DNA from: a virus
Length of the DNA stretch: 64,000 nucleotides
IMG/VR virus record: IMGVR_UViG_3300025652_000032
Span: 1-64,000 of that record
Strand: one strand, 5' to 3'
Shown in pieces: positions 45,131 to 54,480 of the stretch. A program made the position numbers and the translations under genes. How positions within the stretch are numbered: position 1 is the first letter of the stretch; the number at the start of each line of letters is the position of its first letter. The notes under the pieces are model-generated. The model had not been told where the DNA came from and searched no databases. It saw only the letters and a list, made by a program, of their open reading frames with translations.

Positions 45131-46068
45131 TTGAATTCACACTCCAACATCAGTTCTGTTAGGCAAGCAGTCAGGTTGATCTCCTGATCCGCGACAAAGG
45201 CAGACTTGTACTGGTAGTCTGCGAGTACCATGACTGCTTGAGGAATACTTTGCGGGGCGAAATGCTCGTACAGTCCATCATAGATTTTCCTGAAGATCAC
45301 GGCAGGATCATTGTCGATACTGTCGATCACCCACTTACGGACATTGGTGAACTCCTTCTTCTTCATGAAGGAGATCAGATCCTTGATCTGCACATCACCA
45401 ATGTTCGCAAGAATACCGACATCAATTGTACCAGAAACCGAGTAGCGTTGCAACTCATTAATGATACGCCGGAAGTCAGGGAAATACTTGGAGATCAGTT
45501 CAGCAAGAACCTTCTCGTCGTATGTTACATCTTCTGCATCAAGAATTTTCTTGATGTTGCCCATCAACTGCATTGCCAAATGAGGACGATCTGCCTTGGC
45601 AATCTTGAAGTCCACGTTTGTGCATCTGGAGTGTAGCGGTTGGATGATTCGATTCTTGAAGTTACAAGTCAGAATGAACCGACAGTTCTTCGAGAACTCT
45701 TCAATAAAACCGCGTAGCGCCGGTTGTGTAGACTGTGCATTAGAATAGTCGAATTCGTCTAGAATAACAACCTTCTTCGCATCACTCAACGAGATCGTAC
45801 TTGCAAAGTTTCGAATCTTGGTACGAAGAGTATCGATGTTTCCATCTTCTGAACAGTTGATCAGAATATACTCAGCACCAAGTTCATTACAAAGGGCCCT
45901 TGCAATACTAGTCTTTCCACAACCGGCGCCACCCGACAGCAACAGGTTCTGTGCTTCTCCTACACGAACCATGTCTTCGAATGTCTCCTTGACATTCTCT
46001 GGCAAAATGCAATCCTTGATTGTCTGGGGGCGATACTTTTCGACCCACAAGAAATCTTTATTGTCCAT
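45127..46068 (-). CDS. 44: Clamp-loader ATPase gp44
   Basis: 313 residues (T4: 319). AAA+ features: VEKYRPQTIKDCILPE at the N-terminus, Walker A LSGGAGCGKTSIAR, Walker B KVVILDEFDYSNAQ, ILTCNFKNRIIQPLHSRC with the sensor 1 Asn and the arginine finger. It loads the gp45 clamp with gp62. Its start and the clamp stop overlap by one base. Confidence 0.95.
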   Translation of the reverse strand: MDNKDFLWVEKYRPQTIKDCILPENVKETFEDMVRVGEAQNLLLSGGAGCGKTSIARALCNELGAEYILINCSEDGNIDTLRTKIRNFASTISLSDAKKVVILDEFDYSNAQSTQPALRGFIEEFSKNCRFILTCNFKNRIIQPLHSRCTNVDFKIAKADRPHLAMQLMGNIKKILDAEDVTYDEKVLAELISKYFPDFRRIINELQRYSVSGTIDVGILANIGDVQIKDLISFMKKKEFTNVRKWVIDSIDNDPAVIFRKIYDGLYEHFAPQSIPQAVMVLADYQYKSAFVADQEINLTACLTELMLECEFK

Positions 46069-46769
46069 CAGTTACCCTTATAGGAAGAATCTGCTTCCAG
46101 TGCGATCCAATAACGAAGATCGTGTGTAGTAGAAACGAATTCACTCACACCACGATCAGTAATGTTTGCGGTGTACTCACCGGGGAGCATCTTGAGGTTC
46201 TCCATCTTGAAGAAGAAACAGAACTCTGCATCTGCTTCGAACGTACCTTCGACTTCAACACTGAAGTCATTAGTGGACTTGTCCTGCTTGTCAAGGACAG
46301 TGAGAAGAACTTCGCCGCCCGCACCCTTGATGGCAAGATCACTGACACCGAGAACAGAAGATGCTCGCTGAAGTTCGTTGAGAATATCAGTGGACATTGT
46401 GATAGACAGAACGCTGTCTGGCATATCAACCTTCTTGTTTACGGTAGAGAGCAACTTGGGTTCGCTGTAGTGGTACGTCACAGATGCACTCGAACTGTCG
46501 TCCGAGATCACCACGGAAGTATCACCGAAGTGAAACCGAGGACTCTTGAAAAGGGAGACAGTGCCAAGGAACTTGTTCAGATCCCAGATACCAATCTCTG
46601 TGTCGAACTCTTCTTCGATCGTACACTCAGACATAATGTTCTTGATCGGTGAAATGGTAGTGAGTACACTGCCAGGTTTGATCAGGATGTTTGAGTTGAT
46701 GGTGGAAAAGTTTTTGAGGATAGTGAGTGTATCAGCACTTACTTTCATTCCCTCAGTTGCCGTGGTCAT
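46068..46769 (-). CDS. 45: Sliding clamp gp45
   Basis: 233 residues from ATG 46769, which has GGAG nine bases upstream. An ATG at 46748 would give a start aligning exactly with T4 gp45 (MKVSADTLTILKNFSTINS versus MKLSKDT...), so either is possible. The rest follows the PCNA-like fold, with GIWDLNKFLGTVSLF and SEPKLLSTVNKKVDMPDS. The trimeric ring tethers gp43 and, in T4, also activates late transcription with gp55. Confidence 0.94.
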   Translation of the reverse strand: MTTATEGMKVSADTLTILKNFSTINSNILIKPGSVLTTISPIKNIMSECTIEEEFDTEIGIWDLNKFLGTVSLFKSPRFHFGDTSVVISDDSSSASVTYHYSEPKLLSTVNKKVDMPDSVLSITMSTDILNELQRASSVLGVSDLAIKGAGGEVLLTVLDKQDKSTNDFSVEVEGTFEADAEFCFFFKMENLKMLPGEYTANITDRGVSEFVSTTHDLRYWIALEADSSYKGN

Positions 46770-46950
46770 ATCGTTCGTCTCCTTCAAAGTCATAGTCGTC
46801 ATATTCTAAATCACCATGTTGTATGTTACGCATAAGATTCTTTACCTCATGCCGTTTTGCTTTTGCTTTCACAGTCTTGTGAAACTTCTTCTCTGCATTC
46901 TTCATCATGCGTTCGTCGTCACGATGGTTGTCCTTGTTTCCGCGTGGCAT
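46753..46950 (-). CDS. Small charged hypothetical between rnh and gp45
   Basis: 65 residues with AGGAA upstream. It is very charged: a basic first part (NAEKKFHKTVKAKAKRHEVKNLMRN) and an acidic tail (GDLEYDDYDFEGDERYDHGN). T4 has rpbA near gene 45, but I see no similarity. A short nucleic-acid- or RNA-polymerase-binding protein is possible; this rests on composition and place only. Confidence 0.65.
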   Translation of the reverse strand: MPRGNKDNHRDDERMMKNAEKKFHKTVKAKAKRHEVKNLMRNIQHGDLEYDDYDFEGDERYDHGN

Positions 46951-46960
46951 AGTTAGTTCC

Positions 46961-47797
46961 TCAGAAATCCTGAATGTTTTCCATCAGCATACGCAGTTTA
47001 TTGCTGACAAAATAGTTAAATATATTGCTTCTTGCACCAATAGGAGATTCTTCGAACGCCTCAAGAATTTCCGTGACATATTTTTCCGGGATCCTGTCTA
47101 GATCTACGAGTTGGGAGTTTCTGTCCCAGTTCCTCTCAAATTCTACACCAAGATCTTCCTCTTGTCTATACAATTTTTCCAACTTCTTCTTGGAGATTGG
47201 ACGTTGCCTGATGCTATCAACAAACACATTGTCGGCAGACAATACATTGGGGATTCCGTCTGAGGAATCTCCGTACATAATATGATCAAACAAGAACCTT
47301 TGCGGATCTTCCTCAACAAGAAACTGTTTCTTCCGTAGACAATATTGCTTGATGTTATCATATCGTTGCAATTGCTTGAAGTCCTTGTCCGAAGAGACGA
47401 TCACTACCTTCTCTGTTGGACTGTACTTCTTGGCAAGGACGGCAATGATATCGTCTGCCTCACATCGTTGGATAGAGATGTTCTTGTATGGGAATGTCTC
47501 CCTAATCTCTCGTCGAATTTTTCCAAGGACATCAAAGATCTTGTTCCAATCTTCGGCATCCTTTTGTTGTGTCTTCTTTCTTCCTGCCTTATATTGTGGG
47601 AAGATGTCCTTCCTCCAGCAGTTGGAAGAATCCTGACAGATAATAAGTTCGCCGTACTCGGAATAAAACTTATTTCGAATACTACGGTAGATGTTTAAAG
47701 TAATGTGTCGTACTTGATCCTCGTCCAGATCCTTTTTGCCTCTTGTTTGAGCAAAGATACTCGACAGGATCACTTGGTTGTTGTCGATCAAAATCAT
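46961..47797 (-). CDS. rnh: RNase H / 5'-3' exonuclease (T4 Rnh, FEN-like)
   Basis: 278 residues (T4: 305). The PIN/FEN-type acidic residues occur in order: LIDNNQVI, ELIICQDSSNCWRKDIFPQYKAGR, RCEADDIIAVLAKKY, VIVSSDKDFKQLQ and YGDSSDGIPNVL. It removes Okazaki-fragment primers. It lies beside gene 45, unlike in T4. ATGA overlap with the upstream lysine-rich gene. Confidence 0.94.
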   Translation of the reverse strand: MILIDNNQVILSSIFAQTRGKKDLDEDQVRHITLNIYRSIRNKFYSEYGELIICQDSSNCWRKDIFPQYKAGRKKTQQKDAEDWNKIFDVLGKIRREIRETFPYKNISIQRCEADDIIAVLAKKYSPTEKVVIVSSDKDFKQLQRYDNIKQYCLRKKQFLVEEDPQRFLFDHIMYGDSSDGIPNVLSADNVFVDSIRQRPISKKKLEKLYRQEEDLGVEFERNWDRNSQLVDLDRIPEKYVTEILEAFEESPIGARSNIFNYFVSNKLRMLMENIQDF

Positions 47798-48333
47798 TTT
47801 CTTTTTGCTGCTTTCTTCCGGCGACTAGATGTCTTCTTTGCGATATTCTTATCGAAGGCATCTTGAGTCGTGATACCGGTCTTCTTTGTTGTTTTCTTAC
47901 GAGTCTTTTTCTTGGGCGTAGATGTCTCGTTCTTCTTGAACTTTGCCTTCGCTTTCTCAACCTGTTGATGGATATACTTCAGGTGGACATTTGCCGCCAT
48001 TCGCATGAAGTTACGGTCTTCCTTGTTGCGGTTTGTCTGTACCCAGAAAGGAATCTCGATCAAGAATTCATATCCAAGATACTTCTTATCAAACCAAATC
48101 TGAACGCGGAGATCTTTGCCCCTAATGAACTGGGGGTAATCTTCTGCCGGTGCAAGTTTGTAGGTCCGAATCTGAAATCTCTTAGAGAAGGTCTCTAGTG
48201 CCGTTTTCATGTAAGATTCATATGACATAGGAGACACCAGATTCAATCCGATTGGATTATCACCGTTGTCCCATGTCTTCTTGGTTGCCTTTTTCACGAT
48301 CTTCTTCTTGGTTTTCTTTTTTCGCTTTGACAT
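47794..48333 (-). CDS. Lysine-rich hypothetical, first gene after a consensus promoter
   Basis: 179 residues from ATG 48333. Both ends are basic: MSKRKKKTKKKIVKKATKK and a tail of about 50 residues with KKKTRKKTTKK and SSRRKKAAKRK. The central part (about 25-130) looks folded, with LRVQIWFDKKYLGYEFLIEIPFWVQTN. Frame is open upstream, but a perfect sigma70 promoter whose start site falls at the ATG makes a longer protein unlikely and predicts a leaderless message. A nucleic-acid-binding early protein is a fair guess. Confidence 0.75.
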   Translation of the reverse strand: MSKRKKKTKKKIVKKATKKTWDNGDNPIGLNLVSPMSYESYMKTALETFSKRFQIRTYKLAPAEDYPQFIRGKDLRVQIWFDKKYLGYEFLIEIPFWVQTNRNKEDRNFMRMAANVHLKYIHQQVEKAKAKFKKNETSTPKKKTRKKTTKKTGITTQDAFDKNIAKKTSSRRKKAAKRK

Positions 48334-48339
48334 GCTATT

Positions 48340-48368
48340 ATTATAACCCATGATCGGTGTGTTGTCAA
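48340..48368 (-). promoter_or_regulatory. Perfect sigma70 promoter of the rnh-gp45-gp44 operon
   Basis: On the minus strand TTGACA (48368-48363), 17 bp and TATAAT (48345-48340). It starts 5 bp past the methyltransferase stop. The expected start site is near 48333, at the ATG of the 179-residue gene. Confidence 0.92.
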
Positions 48369-48373
48369 GTAGT

Positions 48374-49957
48374 TTATTCTGGTTTGTAAAAAACCATAAT
48401 CGGTTCATACTTGAGGAACTTACCGTCTACCTTACAATAGTTCTTACACTTAGGCAATCCGTCCTCGCCTATCCGGTTCTGTCCCGGCATAGATTCCAAT
48501 GCCATCTTCAACCTGTATTTATAGACCAAACCAAACGATTCTAGAATATCTTTTGAGTCTTGTTCGAGTGGTAGGTAATTGCCTTTGATCAACACATCGG
48601 CAATATTCCACAAGAGGTATCTGCCCGGTCGCAGGTATTCGGCACAAGTCTCAAGTGTCGGTGCAAGGAAACCATGCCTCCATGAGTCATACGAACTACC
48701 GTACTTTTTGTATGACTGGTTCTCATCCTCACTATATGCTTCACGATTAAAGTATGGCGGCGAAGTGAAGATCATATCCAACTTGCCTTTATACTTTCTA
48801 AAGTCGGGATGAATATGAACTACTTCAGATCCTTCCGAGAAGATCTCGTAAGTATTCGTCTGAGAAAAGAATGGATTACCTCGGTAAGTTTTGGCATTGT
48901 AAAAATCAGCAATATGTTGATACTTACTAAGACCACTATCGGAAAAAATGTTATCAGGGTTGGGGTCGGTTCCAACATAATGAATATTCCGATCATCACG
49001 CACGGACATAGCGCCAAGGATACGACCACCCCATCCAGAAGAAGGATCGTAAACATTGATCGTCTCTTGATCTTTGATGTGTTCGGTGTATCTTTCATAC
49101 AAATACTTCGCTGTCATCGGCGGGAAGTTGACGGCAGGTTGGATGTACCCAATCCTGAAAGACTTCAGTCCTGCTGGGAAGACACGATTACCCTTCTTGT
49201 AAATACGAATTGCGTACAACTTATCGTCAGGAAGATTCTCGATATCAAACGTCGAGTGGTGACGATACGAAAGTTTGGGGATCCACTTCTCCAACTGCTC
49301 TTTTGTTAATTGGAGGATGTCTGTCTGTTGGATTTGAAAGTAACCACTGTTAAGTCCCTCACGGATCTTCACCTGCTCCAGAAGGAAGTCATATCCCTCG
49401 AACACTTCCGGACTAGTAAAGAACGCTTTCATCCAAGACATGGCATCAGGAACATCAACCACGGAATACTTCGTACTAAACTTGATAGCAGAGAGTGCAT
49501 GATTGTAGAAAGAGTCACGGCGAAGGTGTCGCAACGCACCTTTGTAAATCCTCTCGAACTTTGTGTCGTCGGCAAACAGATCATAAATCGAGTACCCATT
49601 ATCACTATCACTGTAGTTGATTCTGGTCTTCATCATATTAGAGAAGAACTGATCTACCTCGACACCCATGCGTGACTTGTTTACAATCACGTCGTCTTCA
49701 ACATCAGACAGTTCATCTGTCTTTGTAAATGTGTGTACAGGATACTCAGCAAGTTTGTTCCAGTTGTCGATGATGACATCTTCGGTCTTACCCATACGAG
49801 GCGGACTGCCGGTTTCATCCCATGATTTGAGAATAGTTTTCCTCATCTCACCTACCCACACACGGAACTCGTCGGGTGTCATCGACAAAAGATCTTCAAA
49901 CAGAACATTCATTTCTGATTCAACGACTGCTGTATTTTTTTCGTAAAAGGGTTTCAT
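48374..49957 (-). CDS. DNA methyltransferase (SPPY motif) with large N-terminal domain
   Basis: 527 residues from ATG 49957 (ATGA overlap). The C-terminal half is a class I DNA methyltransferase: YDPSSGWGGRILGAM (SAM binding), VGTDPNPDN and DMIFTSPPYFNREAYSE, the catalytic SPPY motif of amino-methyltransferases acting on cytosine N4 or adenine N6. The N-terminal about 270 residues are helical, with no recognised domain, and may recognise the target. It may protect phage DNA from host nucleases or mark it. It is directly coupled to a PLP enzyme gene. Confidence 0.85.
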   Translation of the reverse strand: MKPFYEKNTAVVESEMNVLFEDLLSMTPDEFRVWVGEMRKTILKSWDETGSPPRMGKTEDVIIDNWNKLAEYPVHTFTKTDELSDVEDDVIVNKSRMGVEVDQFFSNMMKTRINYSDSDNGYSIYDLFADDTKFERIYKGALRHLRRDSFYNHALSAIKFSTKYSVVDVPDAMSWMKAFFTSPEVFEGYDFLLEQVKIREGLNSGYFQIQQTDILQLTKEQLEKWIPKLSYRHHSTFDIENLPDDKLYAIRIYKKGNRVFPAGLKSFRIGYIQPAVNFPPMTAKYLYERYTEHIKDQETINVYDPSSGWGGRILGAMSVRDDRNIHYVGTDPNPDNIFSDSGLSKYQHIADFYNAKTYRGNPFFSQTNTYEIFSEGSEVVHIHPDFRKYKGKLDMIFTSPPYFNREAYSEDENQSYKKYGSSYDSWRHGFLAPTLETCAEYLRPGRYLLWNIADVLIKGNYLPLEQDSKDILESFGLVYKYRLKMALESMPGQNRIGEDGLPKCKNYCKVDGKFLKYEPIMVFYKPE

Positions 49958-50718
49958 GCTCCAACATTCCAAAAAAGTGCGCCGGGACTAGCATGTTCTT
50001 TGATGAACTGCCATGCCTTAGCGTCATAGGTAATCGCTGATGGAAAAGGTGGTATCACCTTTGCGGGTTTATTAAAAGCAATCTCGCACTTGTACGTCTT
50101 TGCTCTTCCGTAATTTCCTTTGTGTCCAACGGTAACACAATGAAAGTCTGCATCTGGCCAAGCGAGTTGGAGTCCTCGCGTAAGGGTTCCTGATGAACCG
50201 ACTGTCCATACTTCGTTTGGTCGAACATCGCACCGTAAAGCAACCCTAATGATGGAAGCGACAACAGTAGGATGGTCAAAACCAATAGGGAGTAATGCAC
50301 GGCGGTTTCTATCTTCTGCAACATAATCTCTTGCTCTCTTTTCTGTGACACTCAACATCCCGTTGGGTATCCATTTCATTATAGCACCTTCATGTATTGC
50401 TTGCAACTGATAATCATGAAGTTTATCCCATGCCCTTTCGGCCATGAAAACTACTGCCTTTTTACCATATCTGCGGCATAAGGAAGCAAGAGAAATCTGT
50501 GCGTACCCAGTTGCCGGAGAACTCCCATATACCCATTCTTCGATCTCCTCGTTAGATTTAATTAAGTAATCGGCGAATCGCATCTTCGATCCACCACCAA
50601 GTAGGTCATCACGAACAACTTGTATACCTTCGTGTTCCTCAATCACGGGATCGGGCAACGTGTCTTGCCAATCACCAATCAGAGGAAGGTAGTCATCAAT
50701 TGTTTCTTGGAATAACAT
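49954..50718 (-). CDS. Fold-type II PLP-dependent enzyme (ACC deaminase/cysteine desulfhydrase-like)
   Basis: 254 residues. VVRDDLLGGGSKMRFADYLI matches the PLP-lysine segment of this group (REDxxGGNKxRKLEYLL), SSPATGYAQISLASLCRRYGKKAVVFMAER the next block, and EVWTVGSSGTLTRGLQLAWP the phosphate-binding region. It is shorter than ACC deaminase (about 340). The substrate is unknown. It lies between gp46 and the DNA methyltransferase, with a 4-bp overlap on the latter, so a role in base modification is conceivable. Amino-acid metabolism is the alternative. Confidence 0.75.
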   Translation of the reverse strand: MLFQETIDDYLPLIGDWQDTLPDPVIEEHEGIQVVRDDLLGGGSKMRFADYLIKSNEEIEEWVYGSSPATGYAQISLASLCRRYGKKAVVFMAERAWDKLHDYQLQAIHEGAIMKWIPNGMLSVTEKRARDYVAEDRNRRALLPIGFDHPTVVASIIRVALRCDVRPNEVWTVGSSGTLTRGLQLAWPDADFHCVTVGHKGNYGRAKTYKCEIAFNKPAKVIPPFPSAITYDAKAWQFIKEHASPGALFWNVGA

Positions 50719-50719
50719 A

Positions 50720-52435
50720 TCACACCATCTTACTAAAGTTGTTCTTCTTTACAAAGGTCATGGCATCCGGGAACTTGTCCACCAACTGATCAGACTTGTG
50801 ACTGATCACAAAGATGTTGCAGTTCTTGCCTAGTTCATGCAGTAACTTAATGAACTCTTCGGTTCCGCCGGCGTCCAGAGATGAATCAAACACTTCGTCT
50901 AGAATTAGAAGGTTTGTGTTTGCACTGTTCTTCATTCTGGCAACTTCTCTCCACGCCAGAAGAAGTGCAAGATCAATCCGCATCTTTTCGCCCTCACTGA
51001 AACTCATGTAACTGAACTCATCTCTGTGCCGACTCTTGATTGTCTCATTGAAGTTTTCATCTAATGTAAACTTAACAAAGAAGTCCATGGCAGTAAGATA
51101 CTTGTTGATCAGTTTGTTCATGATCGGAAGGTAATACTTAATGATCTTTGCTTTGATTCCCTTGTCCTTCAGGAGATCAAGAACAACAGATAAATTATAC
51201 AACTCTTTAGTTGCCTCATCAATTTGTGTTTTGAAATCTGAAGTCTTTTGTCGCAGTTCTTCTAGACGTTCCCTTTCTTCTACAAGATTACCACGCTCCG
51301 TCATGATCTCGGTAATGTCTTTCTGTAGTTTGCTGGCATACTTCATCAGAGAGTTTTGTGAATGGGTTTCCTGTGACACATCATTCTGTAGTTTACCCAC
51401 TGTCTTCATGATCTGTTGTGTTTCTGAAAGAACTGACTCTTTAGTTTTCAATTGATCAGCAAGTGTAACGATACCCTCAGCAATCTCATCGATCTTTTCT
51501 TTCTTACCAGAGACACATGTTGTCTTGTGTTCTTCGTTTATCTCTTGACCACACGTTGGACAGTTATCGTTATCTGTATAGAAGGTGATTTCCTTTTCAA
51601 GTCTCTTAATATTCTTTTCCATCTGACTAGAAAGATTATCTAGTTTTCGGATTTCTCCTGTCAACGTATCACTGGAATCACAATTCTCTAGGAGTTCATC
51701 TACAGTATCCTGAATACCTTTGACTGCCTCTTGTGACAGTGCTATCTGTGACTGAGTTTCTTTCAGTTCATCTTCGCACTTTTTGATAGATGAGTCTGAT
51801 TTATCCTCGATTGTTTGAATGAACTTTTCTTGTTGAGATATACGATCGGATGTCAAAGTCATTTGATATTTAAGATCTTTTGTCTCGTCTTTATTTGTGG
51901 AGATCTTACCCTTGATCAATGTATTCATTATGGAGAAAATATTAATGTCAAGGATATCCTCAATCACATCACGACGATCGGCCGCAGACAACTGCATAAA
52001 GGGAATGAAAGATGAAGAACCAAGAATCACAACCTGAGTAAATGACTTGTAGTTCATTTTCAAGATCTGTTCTTCAAGCATTCGTTGGTAGTCCTTTGCT
52101 TTTGAGTCTTGATCAAGTAGTTTACCGTCGTGATATATTTCGAATAACTTCGGAGCAATACCGCGACACACTTTATACTCAGACTTACCAATTGTAAATT
52201 GAACCTCGACGTAACAATCCTTCTGGTTAATACTATTGACTAACTGAGGAAGGTTGATCTTTCGAAAAGGTTTTCCAAACAATGCAAAGGTAATAGAATC
52301 AAGCAACGCGAACGATTTACCGTTTCCGTTGTTGCCTGAAACTAATGTAGTTTTCTTATTTTTTAAATCGATGGTGGTAAGATAGTTACCAAACGATCCA
52401 AAGTTTTTGAACCGAACATAATCAAATAAAATCAT
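50720..52435 (-). CDS. 46: Recombination endonuclease subunit gp46 (SbcC/Rad50-like)
   Basis: 571 residues (T4: 560). Walker A SGNNGNGKSFALLD near residue 35, two long coiled coils flanking the zinc-hook CPTCGQE near 293, the ABC signature SFSEGEKMRIDLALLLAW and Walker B LLILDEVFDSSLD. With gp47 it resects DNA ends for recombination and degrades host DNA. It ends 1 bp before the PLP gene. Confidence 0.95.
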   Translation of the reverse strand: MILFDYVRFKNFGSFGNYLTTIDLKNKKTTLVSGNNGNGKSFALLDSITFALFGKPFRKINLPQLVNSINQKDCYVEVQFTIGKSEYKVCRGIAPKLFEIYHDGKLLDQDSKAKDYQRMLEEQILKMNYKSFTQVVILGSSSFIPFMQLSAADRRDVIEDILDINIFSIMNTLIKGKISTNKDETKDLKYQMTLTSDRISQQEKFIQTIEDKSDSSIKKCEDELKETQSQIALSQEAVKGIQDTVDELLENCDSSDTLTGEIRKLDNLSSQMEKNIKRLEKEITFYTDNDNCPTCGQEINEEHKTTCVSGKKEKIDEIAEGIVTLADQLKTKESVLSETQQIMKTVGKLQNDVSQETHSQNSLMKYASKLQKDITEIMTERGNLVEERERLEELRQKTSDFKTQIDEATKELYNLSVVLDLLKDKGIKAKIIKYYLPIMNKLINKYLTAMDFFVKFTLDENFNETIKSRHRDEFSYMSFSEGEKMRIDLALLLAWREVARMKNSANTNLLILDEVFDSSLDAGGTEEFIKLLHELGKNCNIFVISHKSDQLVDKFPDAMTFVKKNNFSKMV

Positions 52436-52441
52436 TCCTGA

Positions 52442-52885
52442 TCAACTCTCCGTGGTATCTGGTTGATTCTTTTCTATTGCAGCGAGACGCTCTCGCTCTA
52501 GTCTGGCCGCCTCACACGGCGCACACTTCTTCTCTGGTTCAGATCCATTTCGTGCAGGGGTTCCTTTTGATGCACGGTGTAATCTCTGTTTCATTAATTC
52601 TTCTCGTAGTTTCTTTTGTTCTGGTGTCAAAAGTTCCTCCGTTGCTGCTGCAAAATGTGCCTTGATGGTTTCGTTTTCTCCGGCCTGTTGCTTTGCTTTT
52701 GCCTCTTGCGAGACTTTCATTGCTTCTCGGAACCACTTATATGGAAACTTCTTGTTTAACCATGCCTGTCGTCCTTGGCAACCACATCCCGGTTTCTGCT
52801 TAACTAATCCAAAGGTAGTCACTTCAATTGCCTTTTTTACGGTATCACCCAAACCACGACTTCGCTTTTTTTTATTATCACTCAT
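52442..52885 (-). CDS. Cysteine-containing hypothetical between gp46 and gp47
   Basis: 147 residues. PGCGCQGRQAWLNKKFPYKW near residue 33 and KKCAPCEAARLERERL near 117 give two cysteine pairs, which could share a zinc ion. Between them is a helical charged segment. T4 carries small genes such as 46.1 and 46.2 here, but no similarity is evident. Overlaps gp47 by 4 bp (ATGA). Confidence 0.68.
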   Translation of the reverse strand: MSDNKKKRSRGLGDTVKKAIEVTTFGLVKQKPGCGCQGRQAWLNKKFPYKWFREAMKVSQEAKAKQQAGENETIKAHFAAATEELLTPEQKKLREELMKQRLHRASKGTPARNGSEPEKKCAPCEAARLERERLAAIEKNQPDTTES

Positions 52886-53937
52886 TGTGAAAGTGCCTCC
52901 ATATACACTGAACGAATTAATTCTTTAATCTTACCTGTGTTGACATTTTCAAGTGTGTCAACTTCATTATATATAAGAGTTATTGTGTCTTTCGTCATGT
53001 CAACAACTTCTTCTTCTTCAATTTCTTCCCCATAGTCTTCGACTATGGTCAAGTTCTGTACTTGTGTATCATAGAACTTATCACACAGTTTGTCAAACGT
53101 ATAAGGTTTAGTTTTATTGATAACAAAAATCTTGACATAGGTATTCTTGAAATCATTAAAGTCCATCTTGTTTATGATCTCGTCATAATCGGTCTTTGAA
53201 TCATCATAGTACAAGAAGTGAAATAGTTTGTTTGGGTTCTCAACAAACTCAATTGCTCTTGTTTCTGTATCGAGAACATGAAACCCCTTCTTCTCTTTGA
53301 GATCCGAGAAGGTAATTTGATACTGTGTACCAAGGTAATGAACATTGTTCTGGCTGTGCTTTCCGTGGAAGTGACCAGAGAGAACCATCTCAAATCTTTT
53401 GAGTGGATCATCATCCATTCCCCCATCAAACTTTACACCACGCATCACTTCATAACCATTCAATTCAAAATGACCACCTACGATAGATGCCTTCGTATTC
53501 TTAAGAAACGACAACACATCTTCTCGATTCCTTTTGTTTATCCAAGGAACAAGGGCAATTAATGTGCCGTCGTAATCCACCTCAACAGGCGATTCGTGAA
53601 GGTGGAAATTGTCATACCTGTCACCAAACAATTCTTTCGGTGAATTTAGATCGTTCGTATTCTTAAAGTAAGTATCATGGTTGCCAATAATACAATTGAC
53701 ATTCAATCCATTCTCTCTCATAGGTTCCATGAAGTTTTTGCGAACCTGAGACAGCGTACTGAAGTTAACAAACTTGCGACGATCCATAAGATCACCCAAG
53801 TGAATTACCTCTGTAATATTGTGTTCTTTGCAATACGGAAAAAATATCTCGTCAAAGAACTTGTTTATGTACTCTGCGAAAGTAGTGGAGTCATTGCGAA
53901 CTCCAAAGTGAGTATCATTAATCAACGCAATTTTCAT
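52882..53937 (-). CDS. 47: Recombination endonuclease subunit gp47 (SbcD/Mre11-like)
   Basis: 351 residues (T4: 339). The metallophosphatase motifs are in order: INDTHFGVRND, VIHLGDLMDRRK, CIIGNHDTYF, GGHFELNG and SGHFHGK. It is the nuclease partner of gp46. The C-terminus is acidic and helical. ATGA overlaps at both ends. Confidence 0.95.
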   Translation of the reverse strand: MKIALINDTHFGVRNDSTTFAEYINKFFDEIFFPYCKEHNITEVIHLGDLMDRRKFVNFSTLSQVRKNFMEPMRENGLNVNCIIGNHDTYFKNTNDLNSPKELFGDRYDNFHLHESPVEVDYDGTLIALVPWINKRNREDVLSFLKNTKASIVGGHFELNGYEVMRGVKFDGGMDDDPLKRFEMVLSGHFHGKHSQNNVHYLGTQYQITFSDLKEKKGFHVLDTETRAIEFVENPNKLFHFLYYDDSKTDYDEIINKMDFNDFKNTYVKIFVINKTKPYTFDKLCDKFYDTQVQNLTIVEDYGEEIEEEEVVDMTKDTITLIYNEVDTLENVNTGKIKELIRSVYMEALSQ

Positions 53938-54455
53938 TCAGACTTTTTCCTTTTAGTCTTCTTCTTTGGTTCGAACTTCACCAAATCATTTTCAGTGATA
54001 TCAAAAATATCCGTATACTTCTTATCTTCATCGAAGTAATTATTCTTGAACCACTTCCTAAACTCGCCGAAGTCATCTGCCTCAATTGTTGCCTTATACT
54101 TGATATAATTCTGCTTCTTCTCTTTCTGAATTCTTCGGAGAAATGCAAAATAGATTATCTGAGTGAAGTATGAGAACGGGTTTGTTGACTTCTCTGGATC
54201 GAAGTTGCTTGCATACATTACACAGTTTTCGATGCCGTCACCAATCATATCATCCTTAAAAGGATAATTGATAAAGTTTGGTTTGTATGAAAGGTGTTCT
54301 GCGATCTTCAAAAAACACTCACCCACATAGTCGGGGATGACTGGTTTCGGTTCGCCAGCATCTTCTGCTGCCTTGATCTCTTCTTTCCATTCACACATCA
54401 CACCGAAAAATTCTTTGTTGTCGATGTAATGGTTTGCTTTTTTCTTCTTTGCCAT
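53934..54455 (-). CDS. 55: Late sigma factor gp55
   Basis: 173 residues (T4: 185). YPFKDDMIGDGIENCVMYASNFD and FSYFTQIIYFAFLRRIQKEKKQNYIKYK match the sigma region 2-like part of gp55, which recognises TATAAATA. The C-terminal LVKFEPKKKTKRKK resembles the region around the clamp-binding end. It directs the late promoters annotated here. A near-consensus sigma70 promoter and AAGGAA ribosome site lie upstream. Confidence 0.93.
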   Translation of the reverse strand: MAKKKKANHYIDNKEFFGVMCEWKEEIKAAEDAGEPKPVIPDYVGECFLKIAEHLSYKPNFINYPFKDDMIGDGIENCVMYASNFDPEKSTNPFSYFTQIIYFAFLRRIQKEKKQNYIKYKATIEADDFGEFRKWFKNNYFDEDKKYTDIFDITENDLVKFEPKKKTKRKKSE

Positions 54456-54480
54456 GATGTACTTCCTTGTCCTTGTTAAT

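Noticed and set aside
48516-48523. TATAAATA on the minus strand inside the methyltransferase gene
   Set aside because: It encodes Tyr-Lys-Tyr codons in frame near the gene's end, and the downstream gene already has a perfect sigma70 promoter. Likely chance, though a minor late start is possible.
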